DNA of 64,000 nt from the NCBI RefSeq assembly GCF_002224365.1, contig NZ_CP022437.1:4273423-4337422 (forward strand), in the 5' to 3' direction. The position numbers and the translations under genes were made by a program. This document shows, piece by piece, positions 44,094 to 53,306 of this stretch. This DNA is from Virgibacillus necropolis. Lineage in GTDB: Bacteria > Bacillota > Bacilli > Bacillales > Amphibacillaceae. Position 1 is the stretch's first letter. Each line of letters begins with the position of its first letter. Below the pieces are notes generated by a model. That model saw only the letters and a program-made list of their open reading frames with translations. It was not told where the DNA came from and did no database searches.

Positions 44094-44689
44094 ATTACAT
44101 CACCTTTTCCTCTTATACTAGTTGATTTGCGCACTTATATTAGATACACACGGGCCCGTATAGCTAAACCCTAACAGACAAAATAATAGTTTCATAGAGT
44201 TATTTCCAACTTTCATGAAAACGGTTACAAAGAACCACGCTATCAACTTTCACAGGAACAAAGTACCAAAATAAGATAATTTGGATAGGGATATAGGAGT
44301 TTCTAAAACAGTATGTAGGTGTGGTGTCTTTTAAGACGTTTAGAGGAACTAGGTTAGGTTCTTTTTAAAGTGTAAGTCTTTACATTAACTCGTTAACTCG
44401 GGTAAGATAGAAATAGAAGAACTGCATAATAATGAAATGTCACTAGGGGAGCATGTTAACTAGCTGAGAAGAACTTACTTTGTTCTGACCCTCTTACTCG
44501 AACTAGATAATACTAGCGTGGGAAAGTGTAGTCGAAGTGTATATTTTTTCAATAGTAACTACACAAACGAACTGCTCCCCACCAAGGATGCAGTTTCTTT
44601 TAGTTGGATAGAATAAAAAAATAGACGCTTATTTTTAACAAACTTTGGGTGGGTTCCATTAACTGCCCTTCAACATGGAGGTGTAACAT
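44094..44689. other. Intergenic region with cre site and possible small transcript
   Basis: The protease-proximal part holds a cre motif (44215-44230). A weak promoter-like pair (TTTACA, 18 bp, TAAGAT near 44380-44408) and a hairpin AACTGCTCC/GGATGCAGTT followed by TTTCTTTT (44569-44604) could bound a small RNA. No convincing ORF is seen. Confidence 0.35.
44215..44230. promoter_or_regulatory. cre site upstream of the M4 protease
   Basis: ATGAAAACGGTTACAA fits the cre consensus at all defined positions. Confidence 0.6.
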
Positions 44690-45514
44690 GTGAATGAACC
44701 TTGGGGTTTTATTGATACTGGCTATAATAGTGCTTCGGTTAATATGGCGCTTGATGAAGCATTGCTTAATTGGCATAGTGAAGGAAAGATCCCTCCTACA
44801 TTACGGTTTTATGGCTGGTCAAAGCCTAGTCTTTCTGTTGGTCATTTTCAAAAAGCAGAAAGGGCTATTGATTTTGAGAACGTACAAAAACATGGCTGTG
44901 AATTCGTACGTCGCCTAACTGGGGGTAGTGCAGTCTTACACGATGACGAGTTAACCTATAGCATCGTTGTTTCAGAAAAGAAGGAATATATTCCCTCCTC
45001 TATCCGCGCTGCTTACTTTGTTTTATCAAAAGGTATATTAGAAGGATACAAACAGTTAGGCATTCAGGCTGATTACGCCATTCCAGAGAAAAGACAGGAA
45101 AGAACAGATGTCTGTTTTGAAAAACCTGCCTTTTATGAAATGGTTGTTGATGGCAAAAAAGTTTCAGGAAATGCACAAACACGAAAACAAGGCGTTCTTC
45201 TGCAACATGGCTCTATTCCAATGAGCATAAATAAGGAAATGTTGTTTGATTTATTCAAGTTTCCAAGTGAAAAACTAAGAGGAAAAAAGCGCAATTCTTT
45301 TTCTGAAAAAGCAATTACTATAAATGAGATCACCAAGAAGCAACATACATACGATGATTTGAAAAAAGCATTTCACAAAGGGTTTCAATCCGAGCTGAAC
45401 ATGGATTTTATACCACTTCAGCTTTCCGATAGTCAATGGCAAGAAGTTCATGATTTAGCAAAAACAAAGTATGCCGTGGAAGAATGGAACTTATATCATC
45501 AGAGGAGTGTGTGA
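44690..45514 (+). CDS. lipM: Octanoyl-[carrier protein]:protein N-octanoyltransferase LipM
   Basis: The 274-residue protein of the BPL/LplA fold has the RRLTGGSAVLH ligand loop (74-84), catalytic Cys142 (TDVCFEKP) and Lys157 (GKKVSGNAQ). A cysteine at this place separates LipM from LplA ligases. It moves octanoate from ACP to GcvH at the start of lipoyl cofactor synthesis. The start is GTG with GGAGGTG upstream. lipA follows after 3 nt, forming an operon. Confidence 0.88.
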   Translation: MNEPWGFIDTGYNSASVNMALDEALLNWHSEGKIPPTLRFYGWSKPSLSVGHFQKAERAIDFENVQKHGCEFVRRLTGGSAVLHDDELTYSIVVSEKKEYIPSSIRAAYFVLSKGILEGYKQLGIQADYAIPEKRQERTDVCFEKPAFYEMVVDGKKVSGNAQTRKQGVLLQHGSIPMSINKEMLFDLFKFPSEKLRGKKRNSFSEKAITINEITKKQHTYDDLKKAFHKGFQSELNMDFIPLQLSDSQWQEVHDLAKTKYAVEEWNLYHQRSV

Positions 45515-45517
45515 CAG

Positions 45518-46462
45518 GTGGCAAAACAAGAGGAATACATACGTAAACCAGAATGGCTTAAAACAAAAATTAATACGAACAAATCGTATAATAAATTGAA
45601 AAAATTGATGAGGGAAAAGAATTTAAATACCGTTTGTGAAGAGGCACGGTGTCCAAATATTCATGAGTGCTGGAGTGAGCGAAAAACCGCTACATTTATG
45701 ATTTTAGGTGACACATGTACCAGAGGCTGTCGTTTCTGTGCTGTAAAAACTGGACTACCTAATGAGCTTGACTGGGGTGAACCCGAACGCGTCGCAGAAT
45801 CAGTTGCTATTATGGGATTAAAGCATGCAGTCGTAACCGCAGTTGCTCGAGATGACTTAGAGGACGGTGGTGCTGCTGTTTTTGCGGAGACGGTGCGTGC
45901 TATTCGCCGCGCAAATCCTGCTTGCACAATTGAAATATTACCATCCGATATGAAAGGTGATTATGAGAGCCTTCACACATTAATGGATAGTGAACCAGAT
46001 ATTTTTAACCATAATATCGAAACGGTAAGACGATTGACTAAAAAAGTACGTGCTCGTGCGATGTATGACCGATCTCTACAACTATTAAAACGGGTGAAAG
46101 AAATCGCACCGAAAACACCAACTAAATCTAGTATCATGTTAGGGCTAGGTGAAACAAAAGAAGAAATTATTCAAGCGATGGACGACCTTTTAGCACATAA
46201 TGTGGATATAATGACGATTGGCCAATATTTACAACCAACTAAAAAGCATCTAAATGTTGAAAAATACTATCATCCAGATGAATTTGCGGAGCTCAAAGAA
46301 ATCGCGCTCGAGAAAGGGTTCCAGCATTGTGAGTCTGGACCACTTGTCAGATCTTCCTACCATGCCGATGAACAAGTTAGTCAAACATCAGCACAGCGCA
46401 GGATTAAGTATATGAAAGAATACGAAGAAAATGAAAAGAAGCAAGTAGATTTTACTTTTTAG
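45518..46462 (+). CDS. lipA: Lipoyl synthase
   Basis: This 314-residue radical-SAM enzyme inserts two sulfurs into octanoyl-protein. The auxiliary cluster cysteines are Cys40, Cys45 and Cys51 ([12 protein letters not shown]); the SAM cluster is Cys67, Cys71 and Cys74 (CTRGCRFC). The conserved C-terminal RSSYHADEQ is present. The start is GTG. It acts directly after LipM. Confidence 0.96.
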   Translation: MAKQEEYIRKPEWLKTKINTNKSYNKLKKLMREKNLNTVCEEARCPNIHECWSERKTATFMILGDTCTRGCRFCAVKTGLPNELDWGEPERVAESVAIMGLKHAVVTAVARDDLEDGGAAVFAETVRAIRRANPACTIEILPSDMKGDYESLHTLMDSEPDIFNHNIETVRRLTKKVRARAMYDRSLQLLKRVKEIAPKTPTKSSIMLGLGETKEEIIQAMDDLLAHNVDIMTIGQYLQPTKKHLNVEKYYHPDEFAELKEIALEKGFQHCESGPLVRSSYHADEQVSQTSAQRRIKYMKEYEENEKKQVDFTF

Positions 46463-46479
46463 ATGAATCACAACATCAA

Positions 46480-46512
46480 AAGCTCCCCAATTAATTGGGA
46501 GCTTCATTTTTT
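46480..46512 (+). terminator. Intrinsic terminator of lipM-lipA
   Basis: GCTCCCCAAT pairs with ATTGGGAGC (one bulged C), followed by TTCATTTTTT. Confidence 0.7.
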
Positions 46513-46861
46513 AACATTCACAAATCATCAATACATTACCATCCAAATCCTTAATATTGAACCATTGATCATGCTCAGTCTTCGTCACCACCTTTACTCC
46601 CTTATCCTTCATGAATTGATACGCCTCTTCAATGTCGGAAGTATTGAAATGGAATGGAGGGCTTTGATAGATTCGTTCCGGATGATAAATTTTACTGTCT
46701 AACACAACCCCAGTTCCTTGCATTGGCAAAACATATAAATGATCAAACAAAATTTCCTCTGTTACAGGAAGCCCCAAAATATCACAATACCAATCTCTCG
46801 CCTTTTCAATTTCCTTCACTGGTATAAAAACAGTTCCTATTTGATTAATTATCGGATTCAT
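46511..46861 (-). CDS. VOC-family (glyoxalase-like) protein
   Basis: The 116-residue single VOC module starts NQIGTVFIPVKEIEKARDWY and ends with DLDGNVLMICE. The histidine expected at the first metal position is not evident (Gly/Thr instead), so it may not bind metal in the usual way. Function is unknown: candidates are resistance or lyase proteins. GGGGTG precedes the ATG. Confidence 0.75.
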   Translation of the reverse strand: MNPIINQIGTVFIPVKEIEKARDWYCDILGLPVTEEILFDHLYVLPMQGTGVVLDSKIYHPERIYQSPPFHFNTSDIEEAYQFMKDKGVKVVTKTEHDQWFNIKDLDGNVLMICEC

Positions 46862-47021
46862 TTAAACACCCCATTTAACTTACTATCTATTAGTTTTATT
46901 TCGATATCACAAACGATAAATCCTCTTTTTCATTTGAAAAATCCATATCTTACGTATCCAACGATTAAATAAATTTTTTGAGCATACCAACAAAGGTGGG
47001 GTTTTTGTATTTTTGTTTAAA

Positions 47022-47050
47022 TTGACAGCTTACTCAAACAAACTTACACT
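47022..47050 (+). promoter_or_regulatory. Sigma-A promoter of the yitT-like gene
   Basis: TTGACA (47022-47027) and TACACT (47045-47050) are separated by 17 bp. Confidence 0.7.
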
Positions 47051-47061
47051 TAATAAATATG

Positions 47062-47074
47062 TGTAAACGCTCGC
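47062..47074 (+). promoter_or_regulatory. Possible cre site in the yitT-like leader
   Basis: TGTAAACGCTCGC matches the cre core TGNAANCGNWNNC, but the flanking A/T positions fail. It covers the likely transcription start. Confidence 0.4.
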
Positions 47075-47096
47075 GAAAAGAAAGGACAACCTAGTA

Positions 47097-47966
47097 ATGA
47101 AAAATCAATCAAAAGCAAATCGAATTTTGAAAGAGTATGTACTAATAATTGTAGGTGCAACGCTTGTAGCACTTGCTTATAATATGTTTTTATTACCAGC
47201 TAAACTTGCTGCAGGTGGAATATCAGGAGTTAGTACCATCCTTTTTGAATTATATGGACTAAATCCTGCATTCACACAATTTTTGATCAATATCCCTGTT
47301 TTTATTATCGGATGGCTGATTCTCGGTAATGACTTTGGAGGTAAAACGTTACTGGGGACTTTCTGGGTACCGTTTATTATATGGTTAAGTGCCGATATAC
47401 CTTATACCATTACGAACCCTCTTTTAGGCGCATTATATGGTGGGATTGTGCTTGGTATTGGACTTGGAACGGTGTACAAAGGTAACGGTTCAACAGGTGG
47501 AACAGCAGCAATCGCTCAAATCGTTAAAAAATTCACCGGTTTATCAAGTGGGTATTCCCAATTGATTGTAGATGGATTAGTTGTTGTCTCATCCATTATC
47601 GTATTTAATCTAGAGCTAACTTTATTTGCGCTAATGTGTATTTATGTAACAAGTAAAGTAATTGATAGGGTTCAGTTGCGTACATCATCAACAAAACTTA
47701 TCCTCATCATTACCGAAAAAGAAGAACAAATTCAATCACTTATAAATAATGAAATTGACCGAAGTATAACGAAGATCCGTACAATTGGTGGGTATTCAAA
47801 GGAAAATAAAACCATGCTATTGTGCGTCACCGACCAATCTGAAGCAGTTCATTTGAAAAAGCTTCTTCAAAAAGAAGAACCCACCTCGTTTGTCGTATTC
47901 ATTAATGCATCAGAGATACTCGGACGCGGGTTTTCATTGGATAAATACTATGGCCAAAAACTATAA
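47097..47966 (+). CDS. YitT-family membrane protein (DUF161 + DUF2179)
   Basis: The 289-residue protein has five to six membrane helices (LIIVGATLVALAYNMFLLPAKLAAGGISG; GNGSTGGTAAIA) and a C-terminal soluble DUF2179 domain from about residue 200 (TKLILIITEKEEQIQSLI; TIGGYSKENKTMLLCVT). The family is common in Bacillaceae, often in several copies, and its substrate is unknown. AAAGGA lies before the ATG. Monocistronic. Confidence 0.88.
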   Translation: MKNQSKANRILKEYVLIIVGATLVALAYNMFLLPAKLAAGGISGVSTILFELYGLNPAFTQFLINIPVFIIGWLILGNDFGGKTLLGTFWVPFIIWLSADIPYTITNPLLGALYGGIVLGIGLGTVYKGNGSTGGTAAIAQIVKKFTGLSSGYSQLIVDGLVVVSSIIVFNLELTLFALMCIYVTSKVIDRVQLRTSSTKLILIITEKEEQIQSLINNEIDRSITKIRTIGGYSKENKTMLLCVTDQSEAVHLKKLLQKEEPTSFVVFINASEILGRGFSLDKYYGQKL

Positions 47967-47992
47967 TAAAAAGCTTTCATCTTCATAGATCG

Positions 47993-48043
47993 AGGCCGCT
48001 GAAAAAGTTAAATTTTTAAAATCCACCACTTTTTCAGCGGCCT
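47993..48043. terminator. Long hairpin after the yitT-like gene
   Basis: A perfect 15-bp stem AGGCCGCTGAAAAAG (47993-48007 with 48029-48043) sits between convergent genes. No T-run follows on the plus strand, so it may be weak as a terminator. Confidence 0.55.
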
Positions 48044-48110
48044 TGCTACACTCAAGTGTTTTTCACTATTTTAGTCCTGTTCTTCGTTTCATTTGTGCAA
48101 TTGAACTCCG

Positions 48111-48575
48111 TTACTTTTTATATACTACTCTAAACTCCTCACAAACCACTAACATGTTTTCATCAAATTCCTTTTTCAGTTCCTTCAATTCATTTGTAAA
48201 AAATTCTACATGGACCCGTCGCCAATAATCATAGGATTTGTCTCCTTCGCCTTCTTTTGCGGCAAATTCAGTACTGACTTCATTAAACGGAAGAATCTGC
48301 ACATCAATTGTTTCCGTAACTGCTTCCGCTTCTCCATCCCAATCCGTAATAATGTTTATTTCCCCTTTGAAAGGTAAGACTTCCTGCTCTATTTCGTACC
48401 ACATATGTAAGGAACATGTAGCTGTTTTCTCACCAGTCCTCACTAGTTCAGCTAGTTCTTTTGCCATATCTGCATCACTCCCAAAAGCCCAGGAGGTATA
48501 TGTTTTCTCTTCACGTTCTGATTCAGGTACAGTTTGTAAATAGCTTTTCCACATGATATCTACTGATTTTTTCAT
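48111..48575 (-). CDS. ASCH-domain protein
   Basis: The 154-residue protein has the ASCH (PUA-like RNA-binding) pattern: AELVRTGEKTATCSLHMWYE, ITDWDGEAEAVTETIDVQILPFNEV and YDYWRRVHVEFF. Members are proposed RNA-binding or nucleoside-amidohydrolase proteins. Its ATG overlaps the stop codon of the GNAT gene upstream by 1 nt, so the two are coupled. Confidence 0.82.
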   Translation of the reverse strand: MKKSVDIMWKSYLQTVPESEREEKTYTSWAFGSDADMAKELAELVRTGEKTATCSLHMWYEIEQEVLPFKGEINIITDWDGEAEAVTETIDVQILPFNEVSTEFAAKEGEGDKSYDYWRRVHVEFFTNELKELKKEFDENMLVVCEEFRVVYKK

Positions 48576-49099
48576 TAATTTACATTCTCCTTATTTTTAA
48601 ACTTATTACCGAAGCACGAATACATATAAATTTTCTTCCCCCACCTATGAATTGTATCTTCACGTTCCATTCCAATTCGTTCAGCCACATTAATAGATGC
48701 TTGGTTCTTCAAATCAATTAAAGAGATTAATTTCGAATACCCCTTTTCCTCAAAACCGTATTTTTTACATGCTAAAGCAGCTTCAGTAGCATATCCATTT
48801 CCCCATACAATTCGCTTGAGGAGATAACCAATTTCCATTGTTACGCCGTCTTCAAACTTCTGTGGCACTATCCCACATTGACCTAAAAATTCAGCCGTCT
48901 GCTTATCCTCCACAATCCATAACCCAACACCATAGTCCCGATAGTTACCGAGTGTCCAATTAATCCATTCTAATGTTTCATTTTTATTTTTTGTGGATGG
49001 ATAATGCGTCATCGCTATTGGATCCATAAATATTTCCATGAGGTATTCTGCATCGCTCACATTCATTTCCCTTAATGTCAATCGTTCTGAAGTTATCAC
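48575..49099 (-). CDS. GNAT-family N-acetyltransferase (RimJ-like)
   Basis: The 174-residue protein starts ITSERLTLREMNVSDAEYL and has the acetyl-CoA motif EIGYLLKRIVWGNGYATEA, typical of the RimJ/L group that acetylates protein N-termini or small amines. The target is unknown. It is first in a two-gene unit with the ASCH gene. Confidence 0.82.
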   Translation of the reverse strand: MITSERLTLREMNVSDAEYLMEIFMDPIAMTHYPSTKNKNETLEWINWTLGNYRDYGVGLWIVEDKQTAEFLGQCGIVPQKFEDGVTMEIGYLLKRIVWGNGYATEAALACKKYGFEEKGYSKLISLIDLKNQASINVAERIGMEREDTIHRWGKKIYMYSCFGNKFKNKENVN

Positions 49100-49263
49100 T
49101 CGTTACCCCTCCTTTTTGAACTTCCTCTTTTAAACATAAATTTCATTTAATTACATAGATTTATTTACAGGTATAAAAATTAATTGATCTATCCTATTGC
49201 TAAAATATACGCTGTTTATGAGAAAAATCAAGATAAGATTATGTAGAAAAGAGGTTGTTTACC

Positions 49264-49863
49264 ATGAAAATACTTGTCATCGGTGCGAGTGGCACTATTG
49301 GAAAAGAAGTTACAAAAGAACTTGAGCATGATCATGATATTATTCTCGCTGGCAGGAACGGCGCAGATATATCAGTTGATATTACGTCACCAGATAGCAT
49401 AAAAAACATGTACGAACAAATTGGCAAAGTTGATGCGGTCGTTAATGCAGCAGGTGGCGCTGCTTTCAGTCCTTTAACAGAGCTGACTCCAGAGAAAAAT
49501 GAGAAGGGAATCCTTAGTAAACTTAAAGGCCAAGTAAATTTAGTACTGTTAGGGTTAGACCATGTTAACGATAATGGCTGTTTTACATTGACTACTGGTA
49601 TCATGATGGATGACCCGATACTACAAGGAGCATCTGCTGCAATGGCAAACGGTGGAGTTAAAGCTTTCGTTAAGTCAGCTGCAATTGAGATGCCAAGGGG
49701 AATTCGAATAAATAGCGTTAGCCCTAATGCCGTCCAAGAATCTTGGGATAGACTCCGTGACTACTTCCCTGGATTTCAAGCTGTACCCGCTAATCGAGTC
49801 GCATTAGCCTTTAAGAAAAGTGTTTATGGCGCCCAAACTGGTCAGAATTATGAGGTATATTAA
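49264..49863 (+). CDS. Short-chain dehydrogenase-like protein without the YxxxK motif
   Basis: The 199-residue Rossmann protein has GASGTIG (7-13), DISVDIT and VVNAAGG. Where classical SDRs have SxnYxxxK, this one reads TTGIMMDDPILQGASAAMANGGVKAF, so the catalytic tyrosine is absent, though the lysine position may be kept. The ATG at 49264 has AGAGGTTG upstream. It may be a non-catalytic or unusual reductase. Confidence 0.75.
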   Translation: MKILVIGASGTIGKEVTKELEHDHDIILAGRNGADISVDITSPDSIKNMYEQIGKVDAVVNAAGGAAFSPLTELTPEKNEKGILSKLKGQVNLVLLGLDHVNDNGCFTLTTGIMMDDPILQGASAAMANGGVKAFVKSAAIEMPRGIRINSVSPNAVQESWDRLRDYFPGFQAVPANRVALAFKKSVYGAQTGQNYEVY

Positions 49864-49892
49864 GTTCGGTGACTGAAGTTCATCACATGAAT

Positions 49893-49934
49893 AAAAGAGC
49901 ATGCTTTTGATTAATTTCAAAAGCATGCTCTTTT
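49893..49934. terminator. Bidirectional intrinsic terminator
   Basis: A perfect 18-bp stem (49893-49910 with 49917-49934) with a 6-nt loop serves convergent genes. Confidence 0.85.
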
Positions 49935-49937
49935 CCA

Positions 49938-51152
49938 TTACTTGAACTCCATCTCGTGTAAAAAAAGTTCAAATTTACCTATTTGTTCTGAAGGATCCTC
50001 CCTTGTTATTTCACCTTTATAAAGTGTCTCACCAGATTTTAAGTCAGCAACTACTATTTCAGCCTCTGTATTCTCATTCCTAATACGTGTTACTGCATAT
50101 ACTTTTTCATTATTTACAGCTAGCATTGGACCTTCTTGAAATTGTGACTTGGTCAGATTTAACGTGGTTTCGTTCACCATCTTTTTATCCGCCATACTGT
50201 ACGAAGTTATAACAACATCCTCAGCTGCCGCCTCCGTAAAATAAATGGTTGACCCGTCAAAAACAAGGATTTCTTTGTTTTCTAGTTCCTTTGTGAGTTC
50301 AATATTTTCTATTTCTTTCGTTTTTAAATTAAATATAATGAGCTCCTGAGCAACTTCTTCTGTTGCATACATGTCAGGCTGACGCTCTATTACTTTACTT
50401 ATTGTCTTTGAAAATACAATATGATCATGCGCTTGTTTCGGATTCGTTTCCTGAACCAGATTTACTCTATAATGCGAGTCTTTTTGTTGTTCTGGCACTG
50501 AAAACAATGTTTCGTGATTCACTATTTTCTGCTTCTGCATATTAATTATATACATGTGAGTCTCATTATGATACCCTTCGTTTTTTCCAACATCGCTTTG
50601 TGTGATTAACTTTAGCTTGTTATCAATGAGTTGTACGTCCTCAACAACCATATAACTCATATTGGAACTATTAGGAACGGCAAGATTGTAAGAAGTTTTC
50701 TCCTCACTTTTCTTGTCTAACAGGGAAACTTCAAACGTAAAATCTACTGGTTCAAGTGCACTTGTTTTGTAGTTCACGTCTGCATAAACCAGGGTTTGCT
50801 TATCCTCGTAAAACGCATTAATGTTGCCACTCTTCCCTCTCATGAAGTCACTGTGATCCTGTTGCAGCTGTTCTATCATTGAATCAGAGGATTGCATAAT
50901 TTGTTCAAAAAATGATGCTTCACTATCGTACTCCATTCCATTTTCCGTTAATTGGAAACTTGCATTCTGAATGGTGCTTCCATTATAATACCCATCGATA
51001 ACGATTGATTCTATTTCACTTTCATCGCCACTCTGTTTTTCAATTACAAATTCAGGATATTGCGTCGCTGAGATAGCAGAATCAACGTAATAAACTCCTA
51101 TTCCAAGCACAATAACAGTAGCTATCACAATAATTTTCCAATACTTTTTCAC
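49938..51152 (-). CDS. Membrane-anchored protein of the GntR/ABC operon, unknown function
   Basis: The 404-residue protein has one N-terminal membrane helix (YWKIIVIATVIVLGIGVYYV) and a large extracytoplasmic region of beta-rich repeats, with segments like VYAVTRIRNENTEAEIVVADLKSG that suggest a propeller-like fold. The GTG at 51152 has AAGGAGGG upstream; an open frame continues to 51245 inside the permease gene. It is the last gene of a four-gene operon and is probably exported by or linked to the ABC transporter. No family is recognised. Confidence 0.7.
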   Translation of the reverse strand: MKKYWKIIVIATVIVLGIGVYYVDSAISATQYPEFVIEKQSGDESEIESIVIDGYYNGSTIQNASFQLTENGMEYDSEASFFEQIMQSSDSMIEQLQQDHSDFMRGKSGNINAFYEDKQTLVYADVNYKTSALEPVDFTFEVSLLDKKSEEKTSYNLAVPNSSNMSYMVVEDVQLIDNKLKLITQSDVGKNEGYHNETHMYIINMQKQKIVNHETLFSVPEQQKDSHYRVNLVQETNPKQAHDHIVFSKTISKVIERQPDMYATEEVAQELIIFNLKTKEIENIELTKELENKEILVFDGSTIYFTEAAAEDVVITSYSMADKKMVNETTLNLTKSQFQEGPMLAVNNEKVYAVTRIRNENTEAEIVVADLKSGETLYKGEITREDPSEQIGKFELFLHEMEFK

Positions 51153-51166
51153 GTAATGTTCCCTCC

Positions 51167-52006
51167 TTATACCGTTATCTTTTTCTTCAACAAAAATCCA
51201 CTCACCCAAATGGAGCACGCAATCACTATTAATCCCATGACACACTCAAATATGAGGAGTTCAACCGGATACAAATAATAAAACCGTAATAACTCTTGTA
51301 CTAATATAGGAGAAAGAAAAATAACTACGGCCACAGCACTGTATATCGCCCCAATGATAATTCCCTTCCAACGAAAACTTCGTTCGAATAAAATGGCAGT
51401 AAACAAAATAGCAACTGCCATAAACCCTGTTCCGTAATACAGGATAAATTGAATAAAGGTATTCGGGATAATAATTAATAGTTCATGCATACTGTTAACA
51501 ATTTCCTGTACACCCATATCCACTCTAAATCCTTTTGGCACCATCCATTTAAGGATAGTTGCTTCAATTGGCAGGATTATTAGTTGGAACGCCACAAATC
51601 CTAACGCACTTACCAAGACAGTCGTTATTTTGGCAAAAAACACATTCAATCTAGTAGTTGGAAGCATTAACAGCCGATAAATAAATGTATTTTTCCCCAT
51701 CCAATCCCGGTACCAAATAAAGAAAATATAAAATGCGATGGCTGCAATGCATAGAGCGATTGGGCCAAAAAACAAGGGACCCCCTACAACATCTGCGAAA
51801 CTCATCGGTCCAACTGTTGTCAGGAACTCTGCTTTTGACATGGGATCCACAGCTCCATAAATTCTTTCATTTGCCCTGCTCAGATAACTTTTTGACTTTA
51901 TAATTACTGCAGCAATCTGTGCAACAAACGTAATCCCTAATAGTACAGCGAATACTTTCCAAAACCGATTGAATTCAAAATTTAAAAGCTTCAAATAGCT
52001 TTTCAT
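51167..52006 (-). CDS. ABC transporter permease (Ytr-like)
   Basis: The 279-residue protein has about six membrane helices; no transport signature is specific. It overlaps the ATPase gene by 4 nt and follows a GntR regulator, the layout of the Bacillus ytr operon, which responds to cell-wall antibiotics. The transported substrate is unknown. Confidence 0.8.
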   Translation of the reverse strand: MKSYLKLLNFEFNRFWKVFAVLLGITFVAQIAAVIIKSKSYLSRANERIYGAVDPMSKAEFLTTVGPMSFADVVGGPLFFGPIALCIAAIAFYIFFIWYRDWMGKNTFIYRLLMLPTTRLNVFFAKITTVLVSALGFVAFQLIILPIEATILKWMVPKGFRVDMGVQEIVNSMHELLIIIPNTFIQFILYYGTGFMAVAILFTAILFERSFRWKGIIIGAIYSAVAVVIFLSPILVQELLRFYYLYPVELLIFECVMGLIVIACSIWVSGFLLKKKITV

Positions 52007-52692
52007 GCTTGATACACCTCTCTCATTACATCCACAACAGATTTTCCTTCGCTTTCCCTTGCTTCCTCGGCATTAAATTCCTTTATAACGACCCCTTCAT
52101 CTATTAAAACGACTTTATCAATTAAATGTTCAATATCATTTATTTCATGTGTTGTGATAATAACACCGCGATCTTCAATTAAATGACTAGTGAATACATT
52201 AGCTATTTGTTCGCGACTAAACATATCAATACCAGAAAACGGTTCGTCCATTAATATGTAATCGACATCCATTGCTAAACCAAGCAATAGATTAACTTTT
52301 GCTGTGTTCCCTTTTGATAAAGAAGAAATTTTGTCGCTTTTACTTAATTTAAAAAAACCAAGTAACTCTAATGCACGCTTTTGATTCCAGCATGTATAAA
52401 AGTCATTCATGAACTCCATCGCTTCAGAAATCCTCATGTTTGGTAACATCGTGATTGCATCCGGTATGAAAGTGATTCTTTCGAAGGATTTTTCGGTAAT
52501 TGCTTCACCATTCAATAAAATCTGTCCTTTATTAATCGGTGTAAGTGCCATAATTGCGTTTAAAATGGTTGTTTTTCCAACCCCATTTATTCCTATTAAA
52601 CACGTTATTTCGCCTTTTTCAGCTGTGAAGGAAACACCCCTAAGCACTTTTTTTCTTCCAAATTTCTTGGTGATATCTTTTACCTCAATCAT
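52003..52692 (-). CDS. ABC transporter ATP-binding protein (Ytr-like)
   Basis: The 229-residue ATPase has Walker A GINGVGKTT (about 34-42), signature LSKGNTAKVNL, Walker B YILMDEPFSGID and switch His in ITTHEIND. The signature LSKGN deviates slightly from LSGGQ, as often seen in this group. It overlaps the GntR gene by 8 nt and the permease by 4 nt. Confidence 0.88.
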   Translation of the reverse strand: MIEVKDITKKFGRKKVLRGVSFTAEKGEITCLIGINGVGKTTILNAIMALTPINKGQILLNGEAITEKSFERITFIPDAITMLPNMRISEAMEFMNDFYTCWNQKRALELLGFFKLSKSDKISSLSKGNTAKVNLLLGLAMDVDYILMDEPFSGIDMFSREQIANVFTSHLIEDRGVIITTHEINDIEHLIDKVVLIDEGVVIKEFNAEEARESEGKSVVDVMREVYQA

Positions 52693-53077
52693 TCATAAGC
52701 CCCCTATTCTTACCAACTGTTGTATAGCTTTTCTCCACTAATCGAAGCAGTTCTTCGATTGGAACATTGATGGATTGTACGGATGCTACAAAGTCGTCAA
52801 CGGCTTGTTCCAACAATTCCTCCCGTACCTTCCCAAGGATTTTTGCGTCACTTGTAATTTTACTTGGATGGTTTCGCTCCGTGTGGATCAAACCCTGTTC
52901 CTCCATTTCTTTGTACGCTCGCTGCGCGGTATTTGGATTAATTTTAATTTGATTTGCTAATTCTCTTCTTGATGGAATCTCTTCTCCAGGTGCGAGTTGA
53001 CCTATCGCAATTTGTTCTTTAAAGGATCGAACAACCTGTAGATATACTGGATCCCGGTTATTAAAATTCACATTCAT
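52685..53077 (-). CDS. GntR-family regulator, YtrA subfamily
   Basis: The 130-residue protein has a winged helix (EEIPSRRELANQIKINPNTAQRAYKEMEEQGL) and a short helical tail that dimerises, without a ligand domain, as in YtrA. It is first in the operon, so it most likely represses its own promoter. Its ATG lies about 80 bp downstream of a perfect sigma-A promoter. Confidence 0.88.
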   Translation of the reverse strand: MNVNFNNRDPVYLQVVRSFKEQIAIGQLAPGEEIPSRRELANQIKINPNTAQRAYKEMEEQGLIHTERNHPSKITSDAKILGKVREELLEQAVDDFVASVQSINVPIEELLRLVEKSYTTVGKNRGLMND

Positions 53078-53159
53078 CTAAACAACTCCTATACATTCTT
53101 AGATGTGGATCTTTTGTTTTTAGTGTGTGTACTAGGTGGTTCATACATATTATAGGTGT

Positions 53160-53188
53160 ATTATACGGTTAATACATGAGGGTGTCAA
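53160..53188 (-). promoter_or_regulatory. Perfect consensus sigma-A promoter of the GntR/ABC operon
   Basis: On the minus strand TTGACA (53188-53183) and TATAAT (53165-53160) are separated by exactly 17 bp. GTGTA/TACA-like half-sites just downstream (53120-53150) may be the GntR operator. Confidence 0.85.
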
Positions 53189-53306
53189 TACTATTTTTTC
53201 AATTTTTTTGTTACATGCTGTTCATATTCAGTTCACATAAAGCGGTTATATTACTGTTATAATGGTGGGACAAAACAATTTGCACTGTAAAAAGGAGAGA
53301 TGACTG

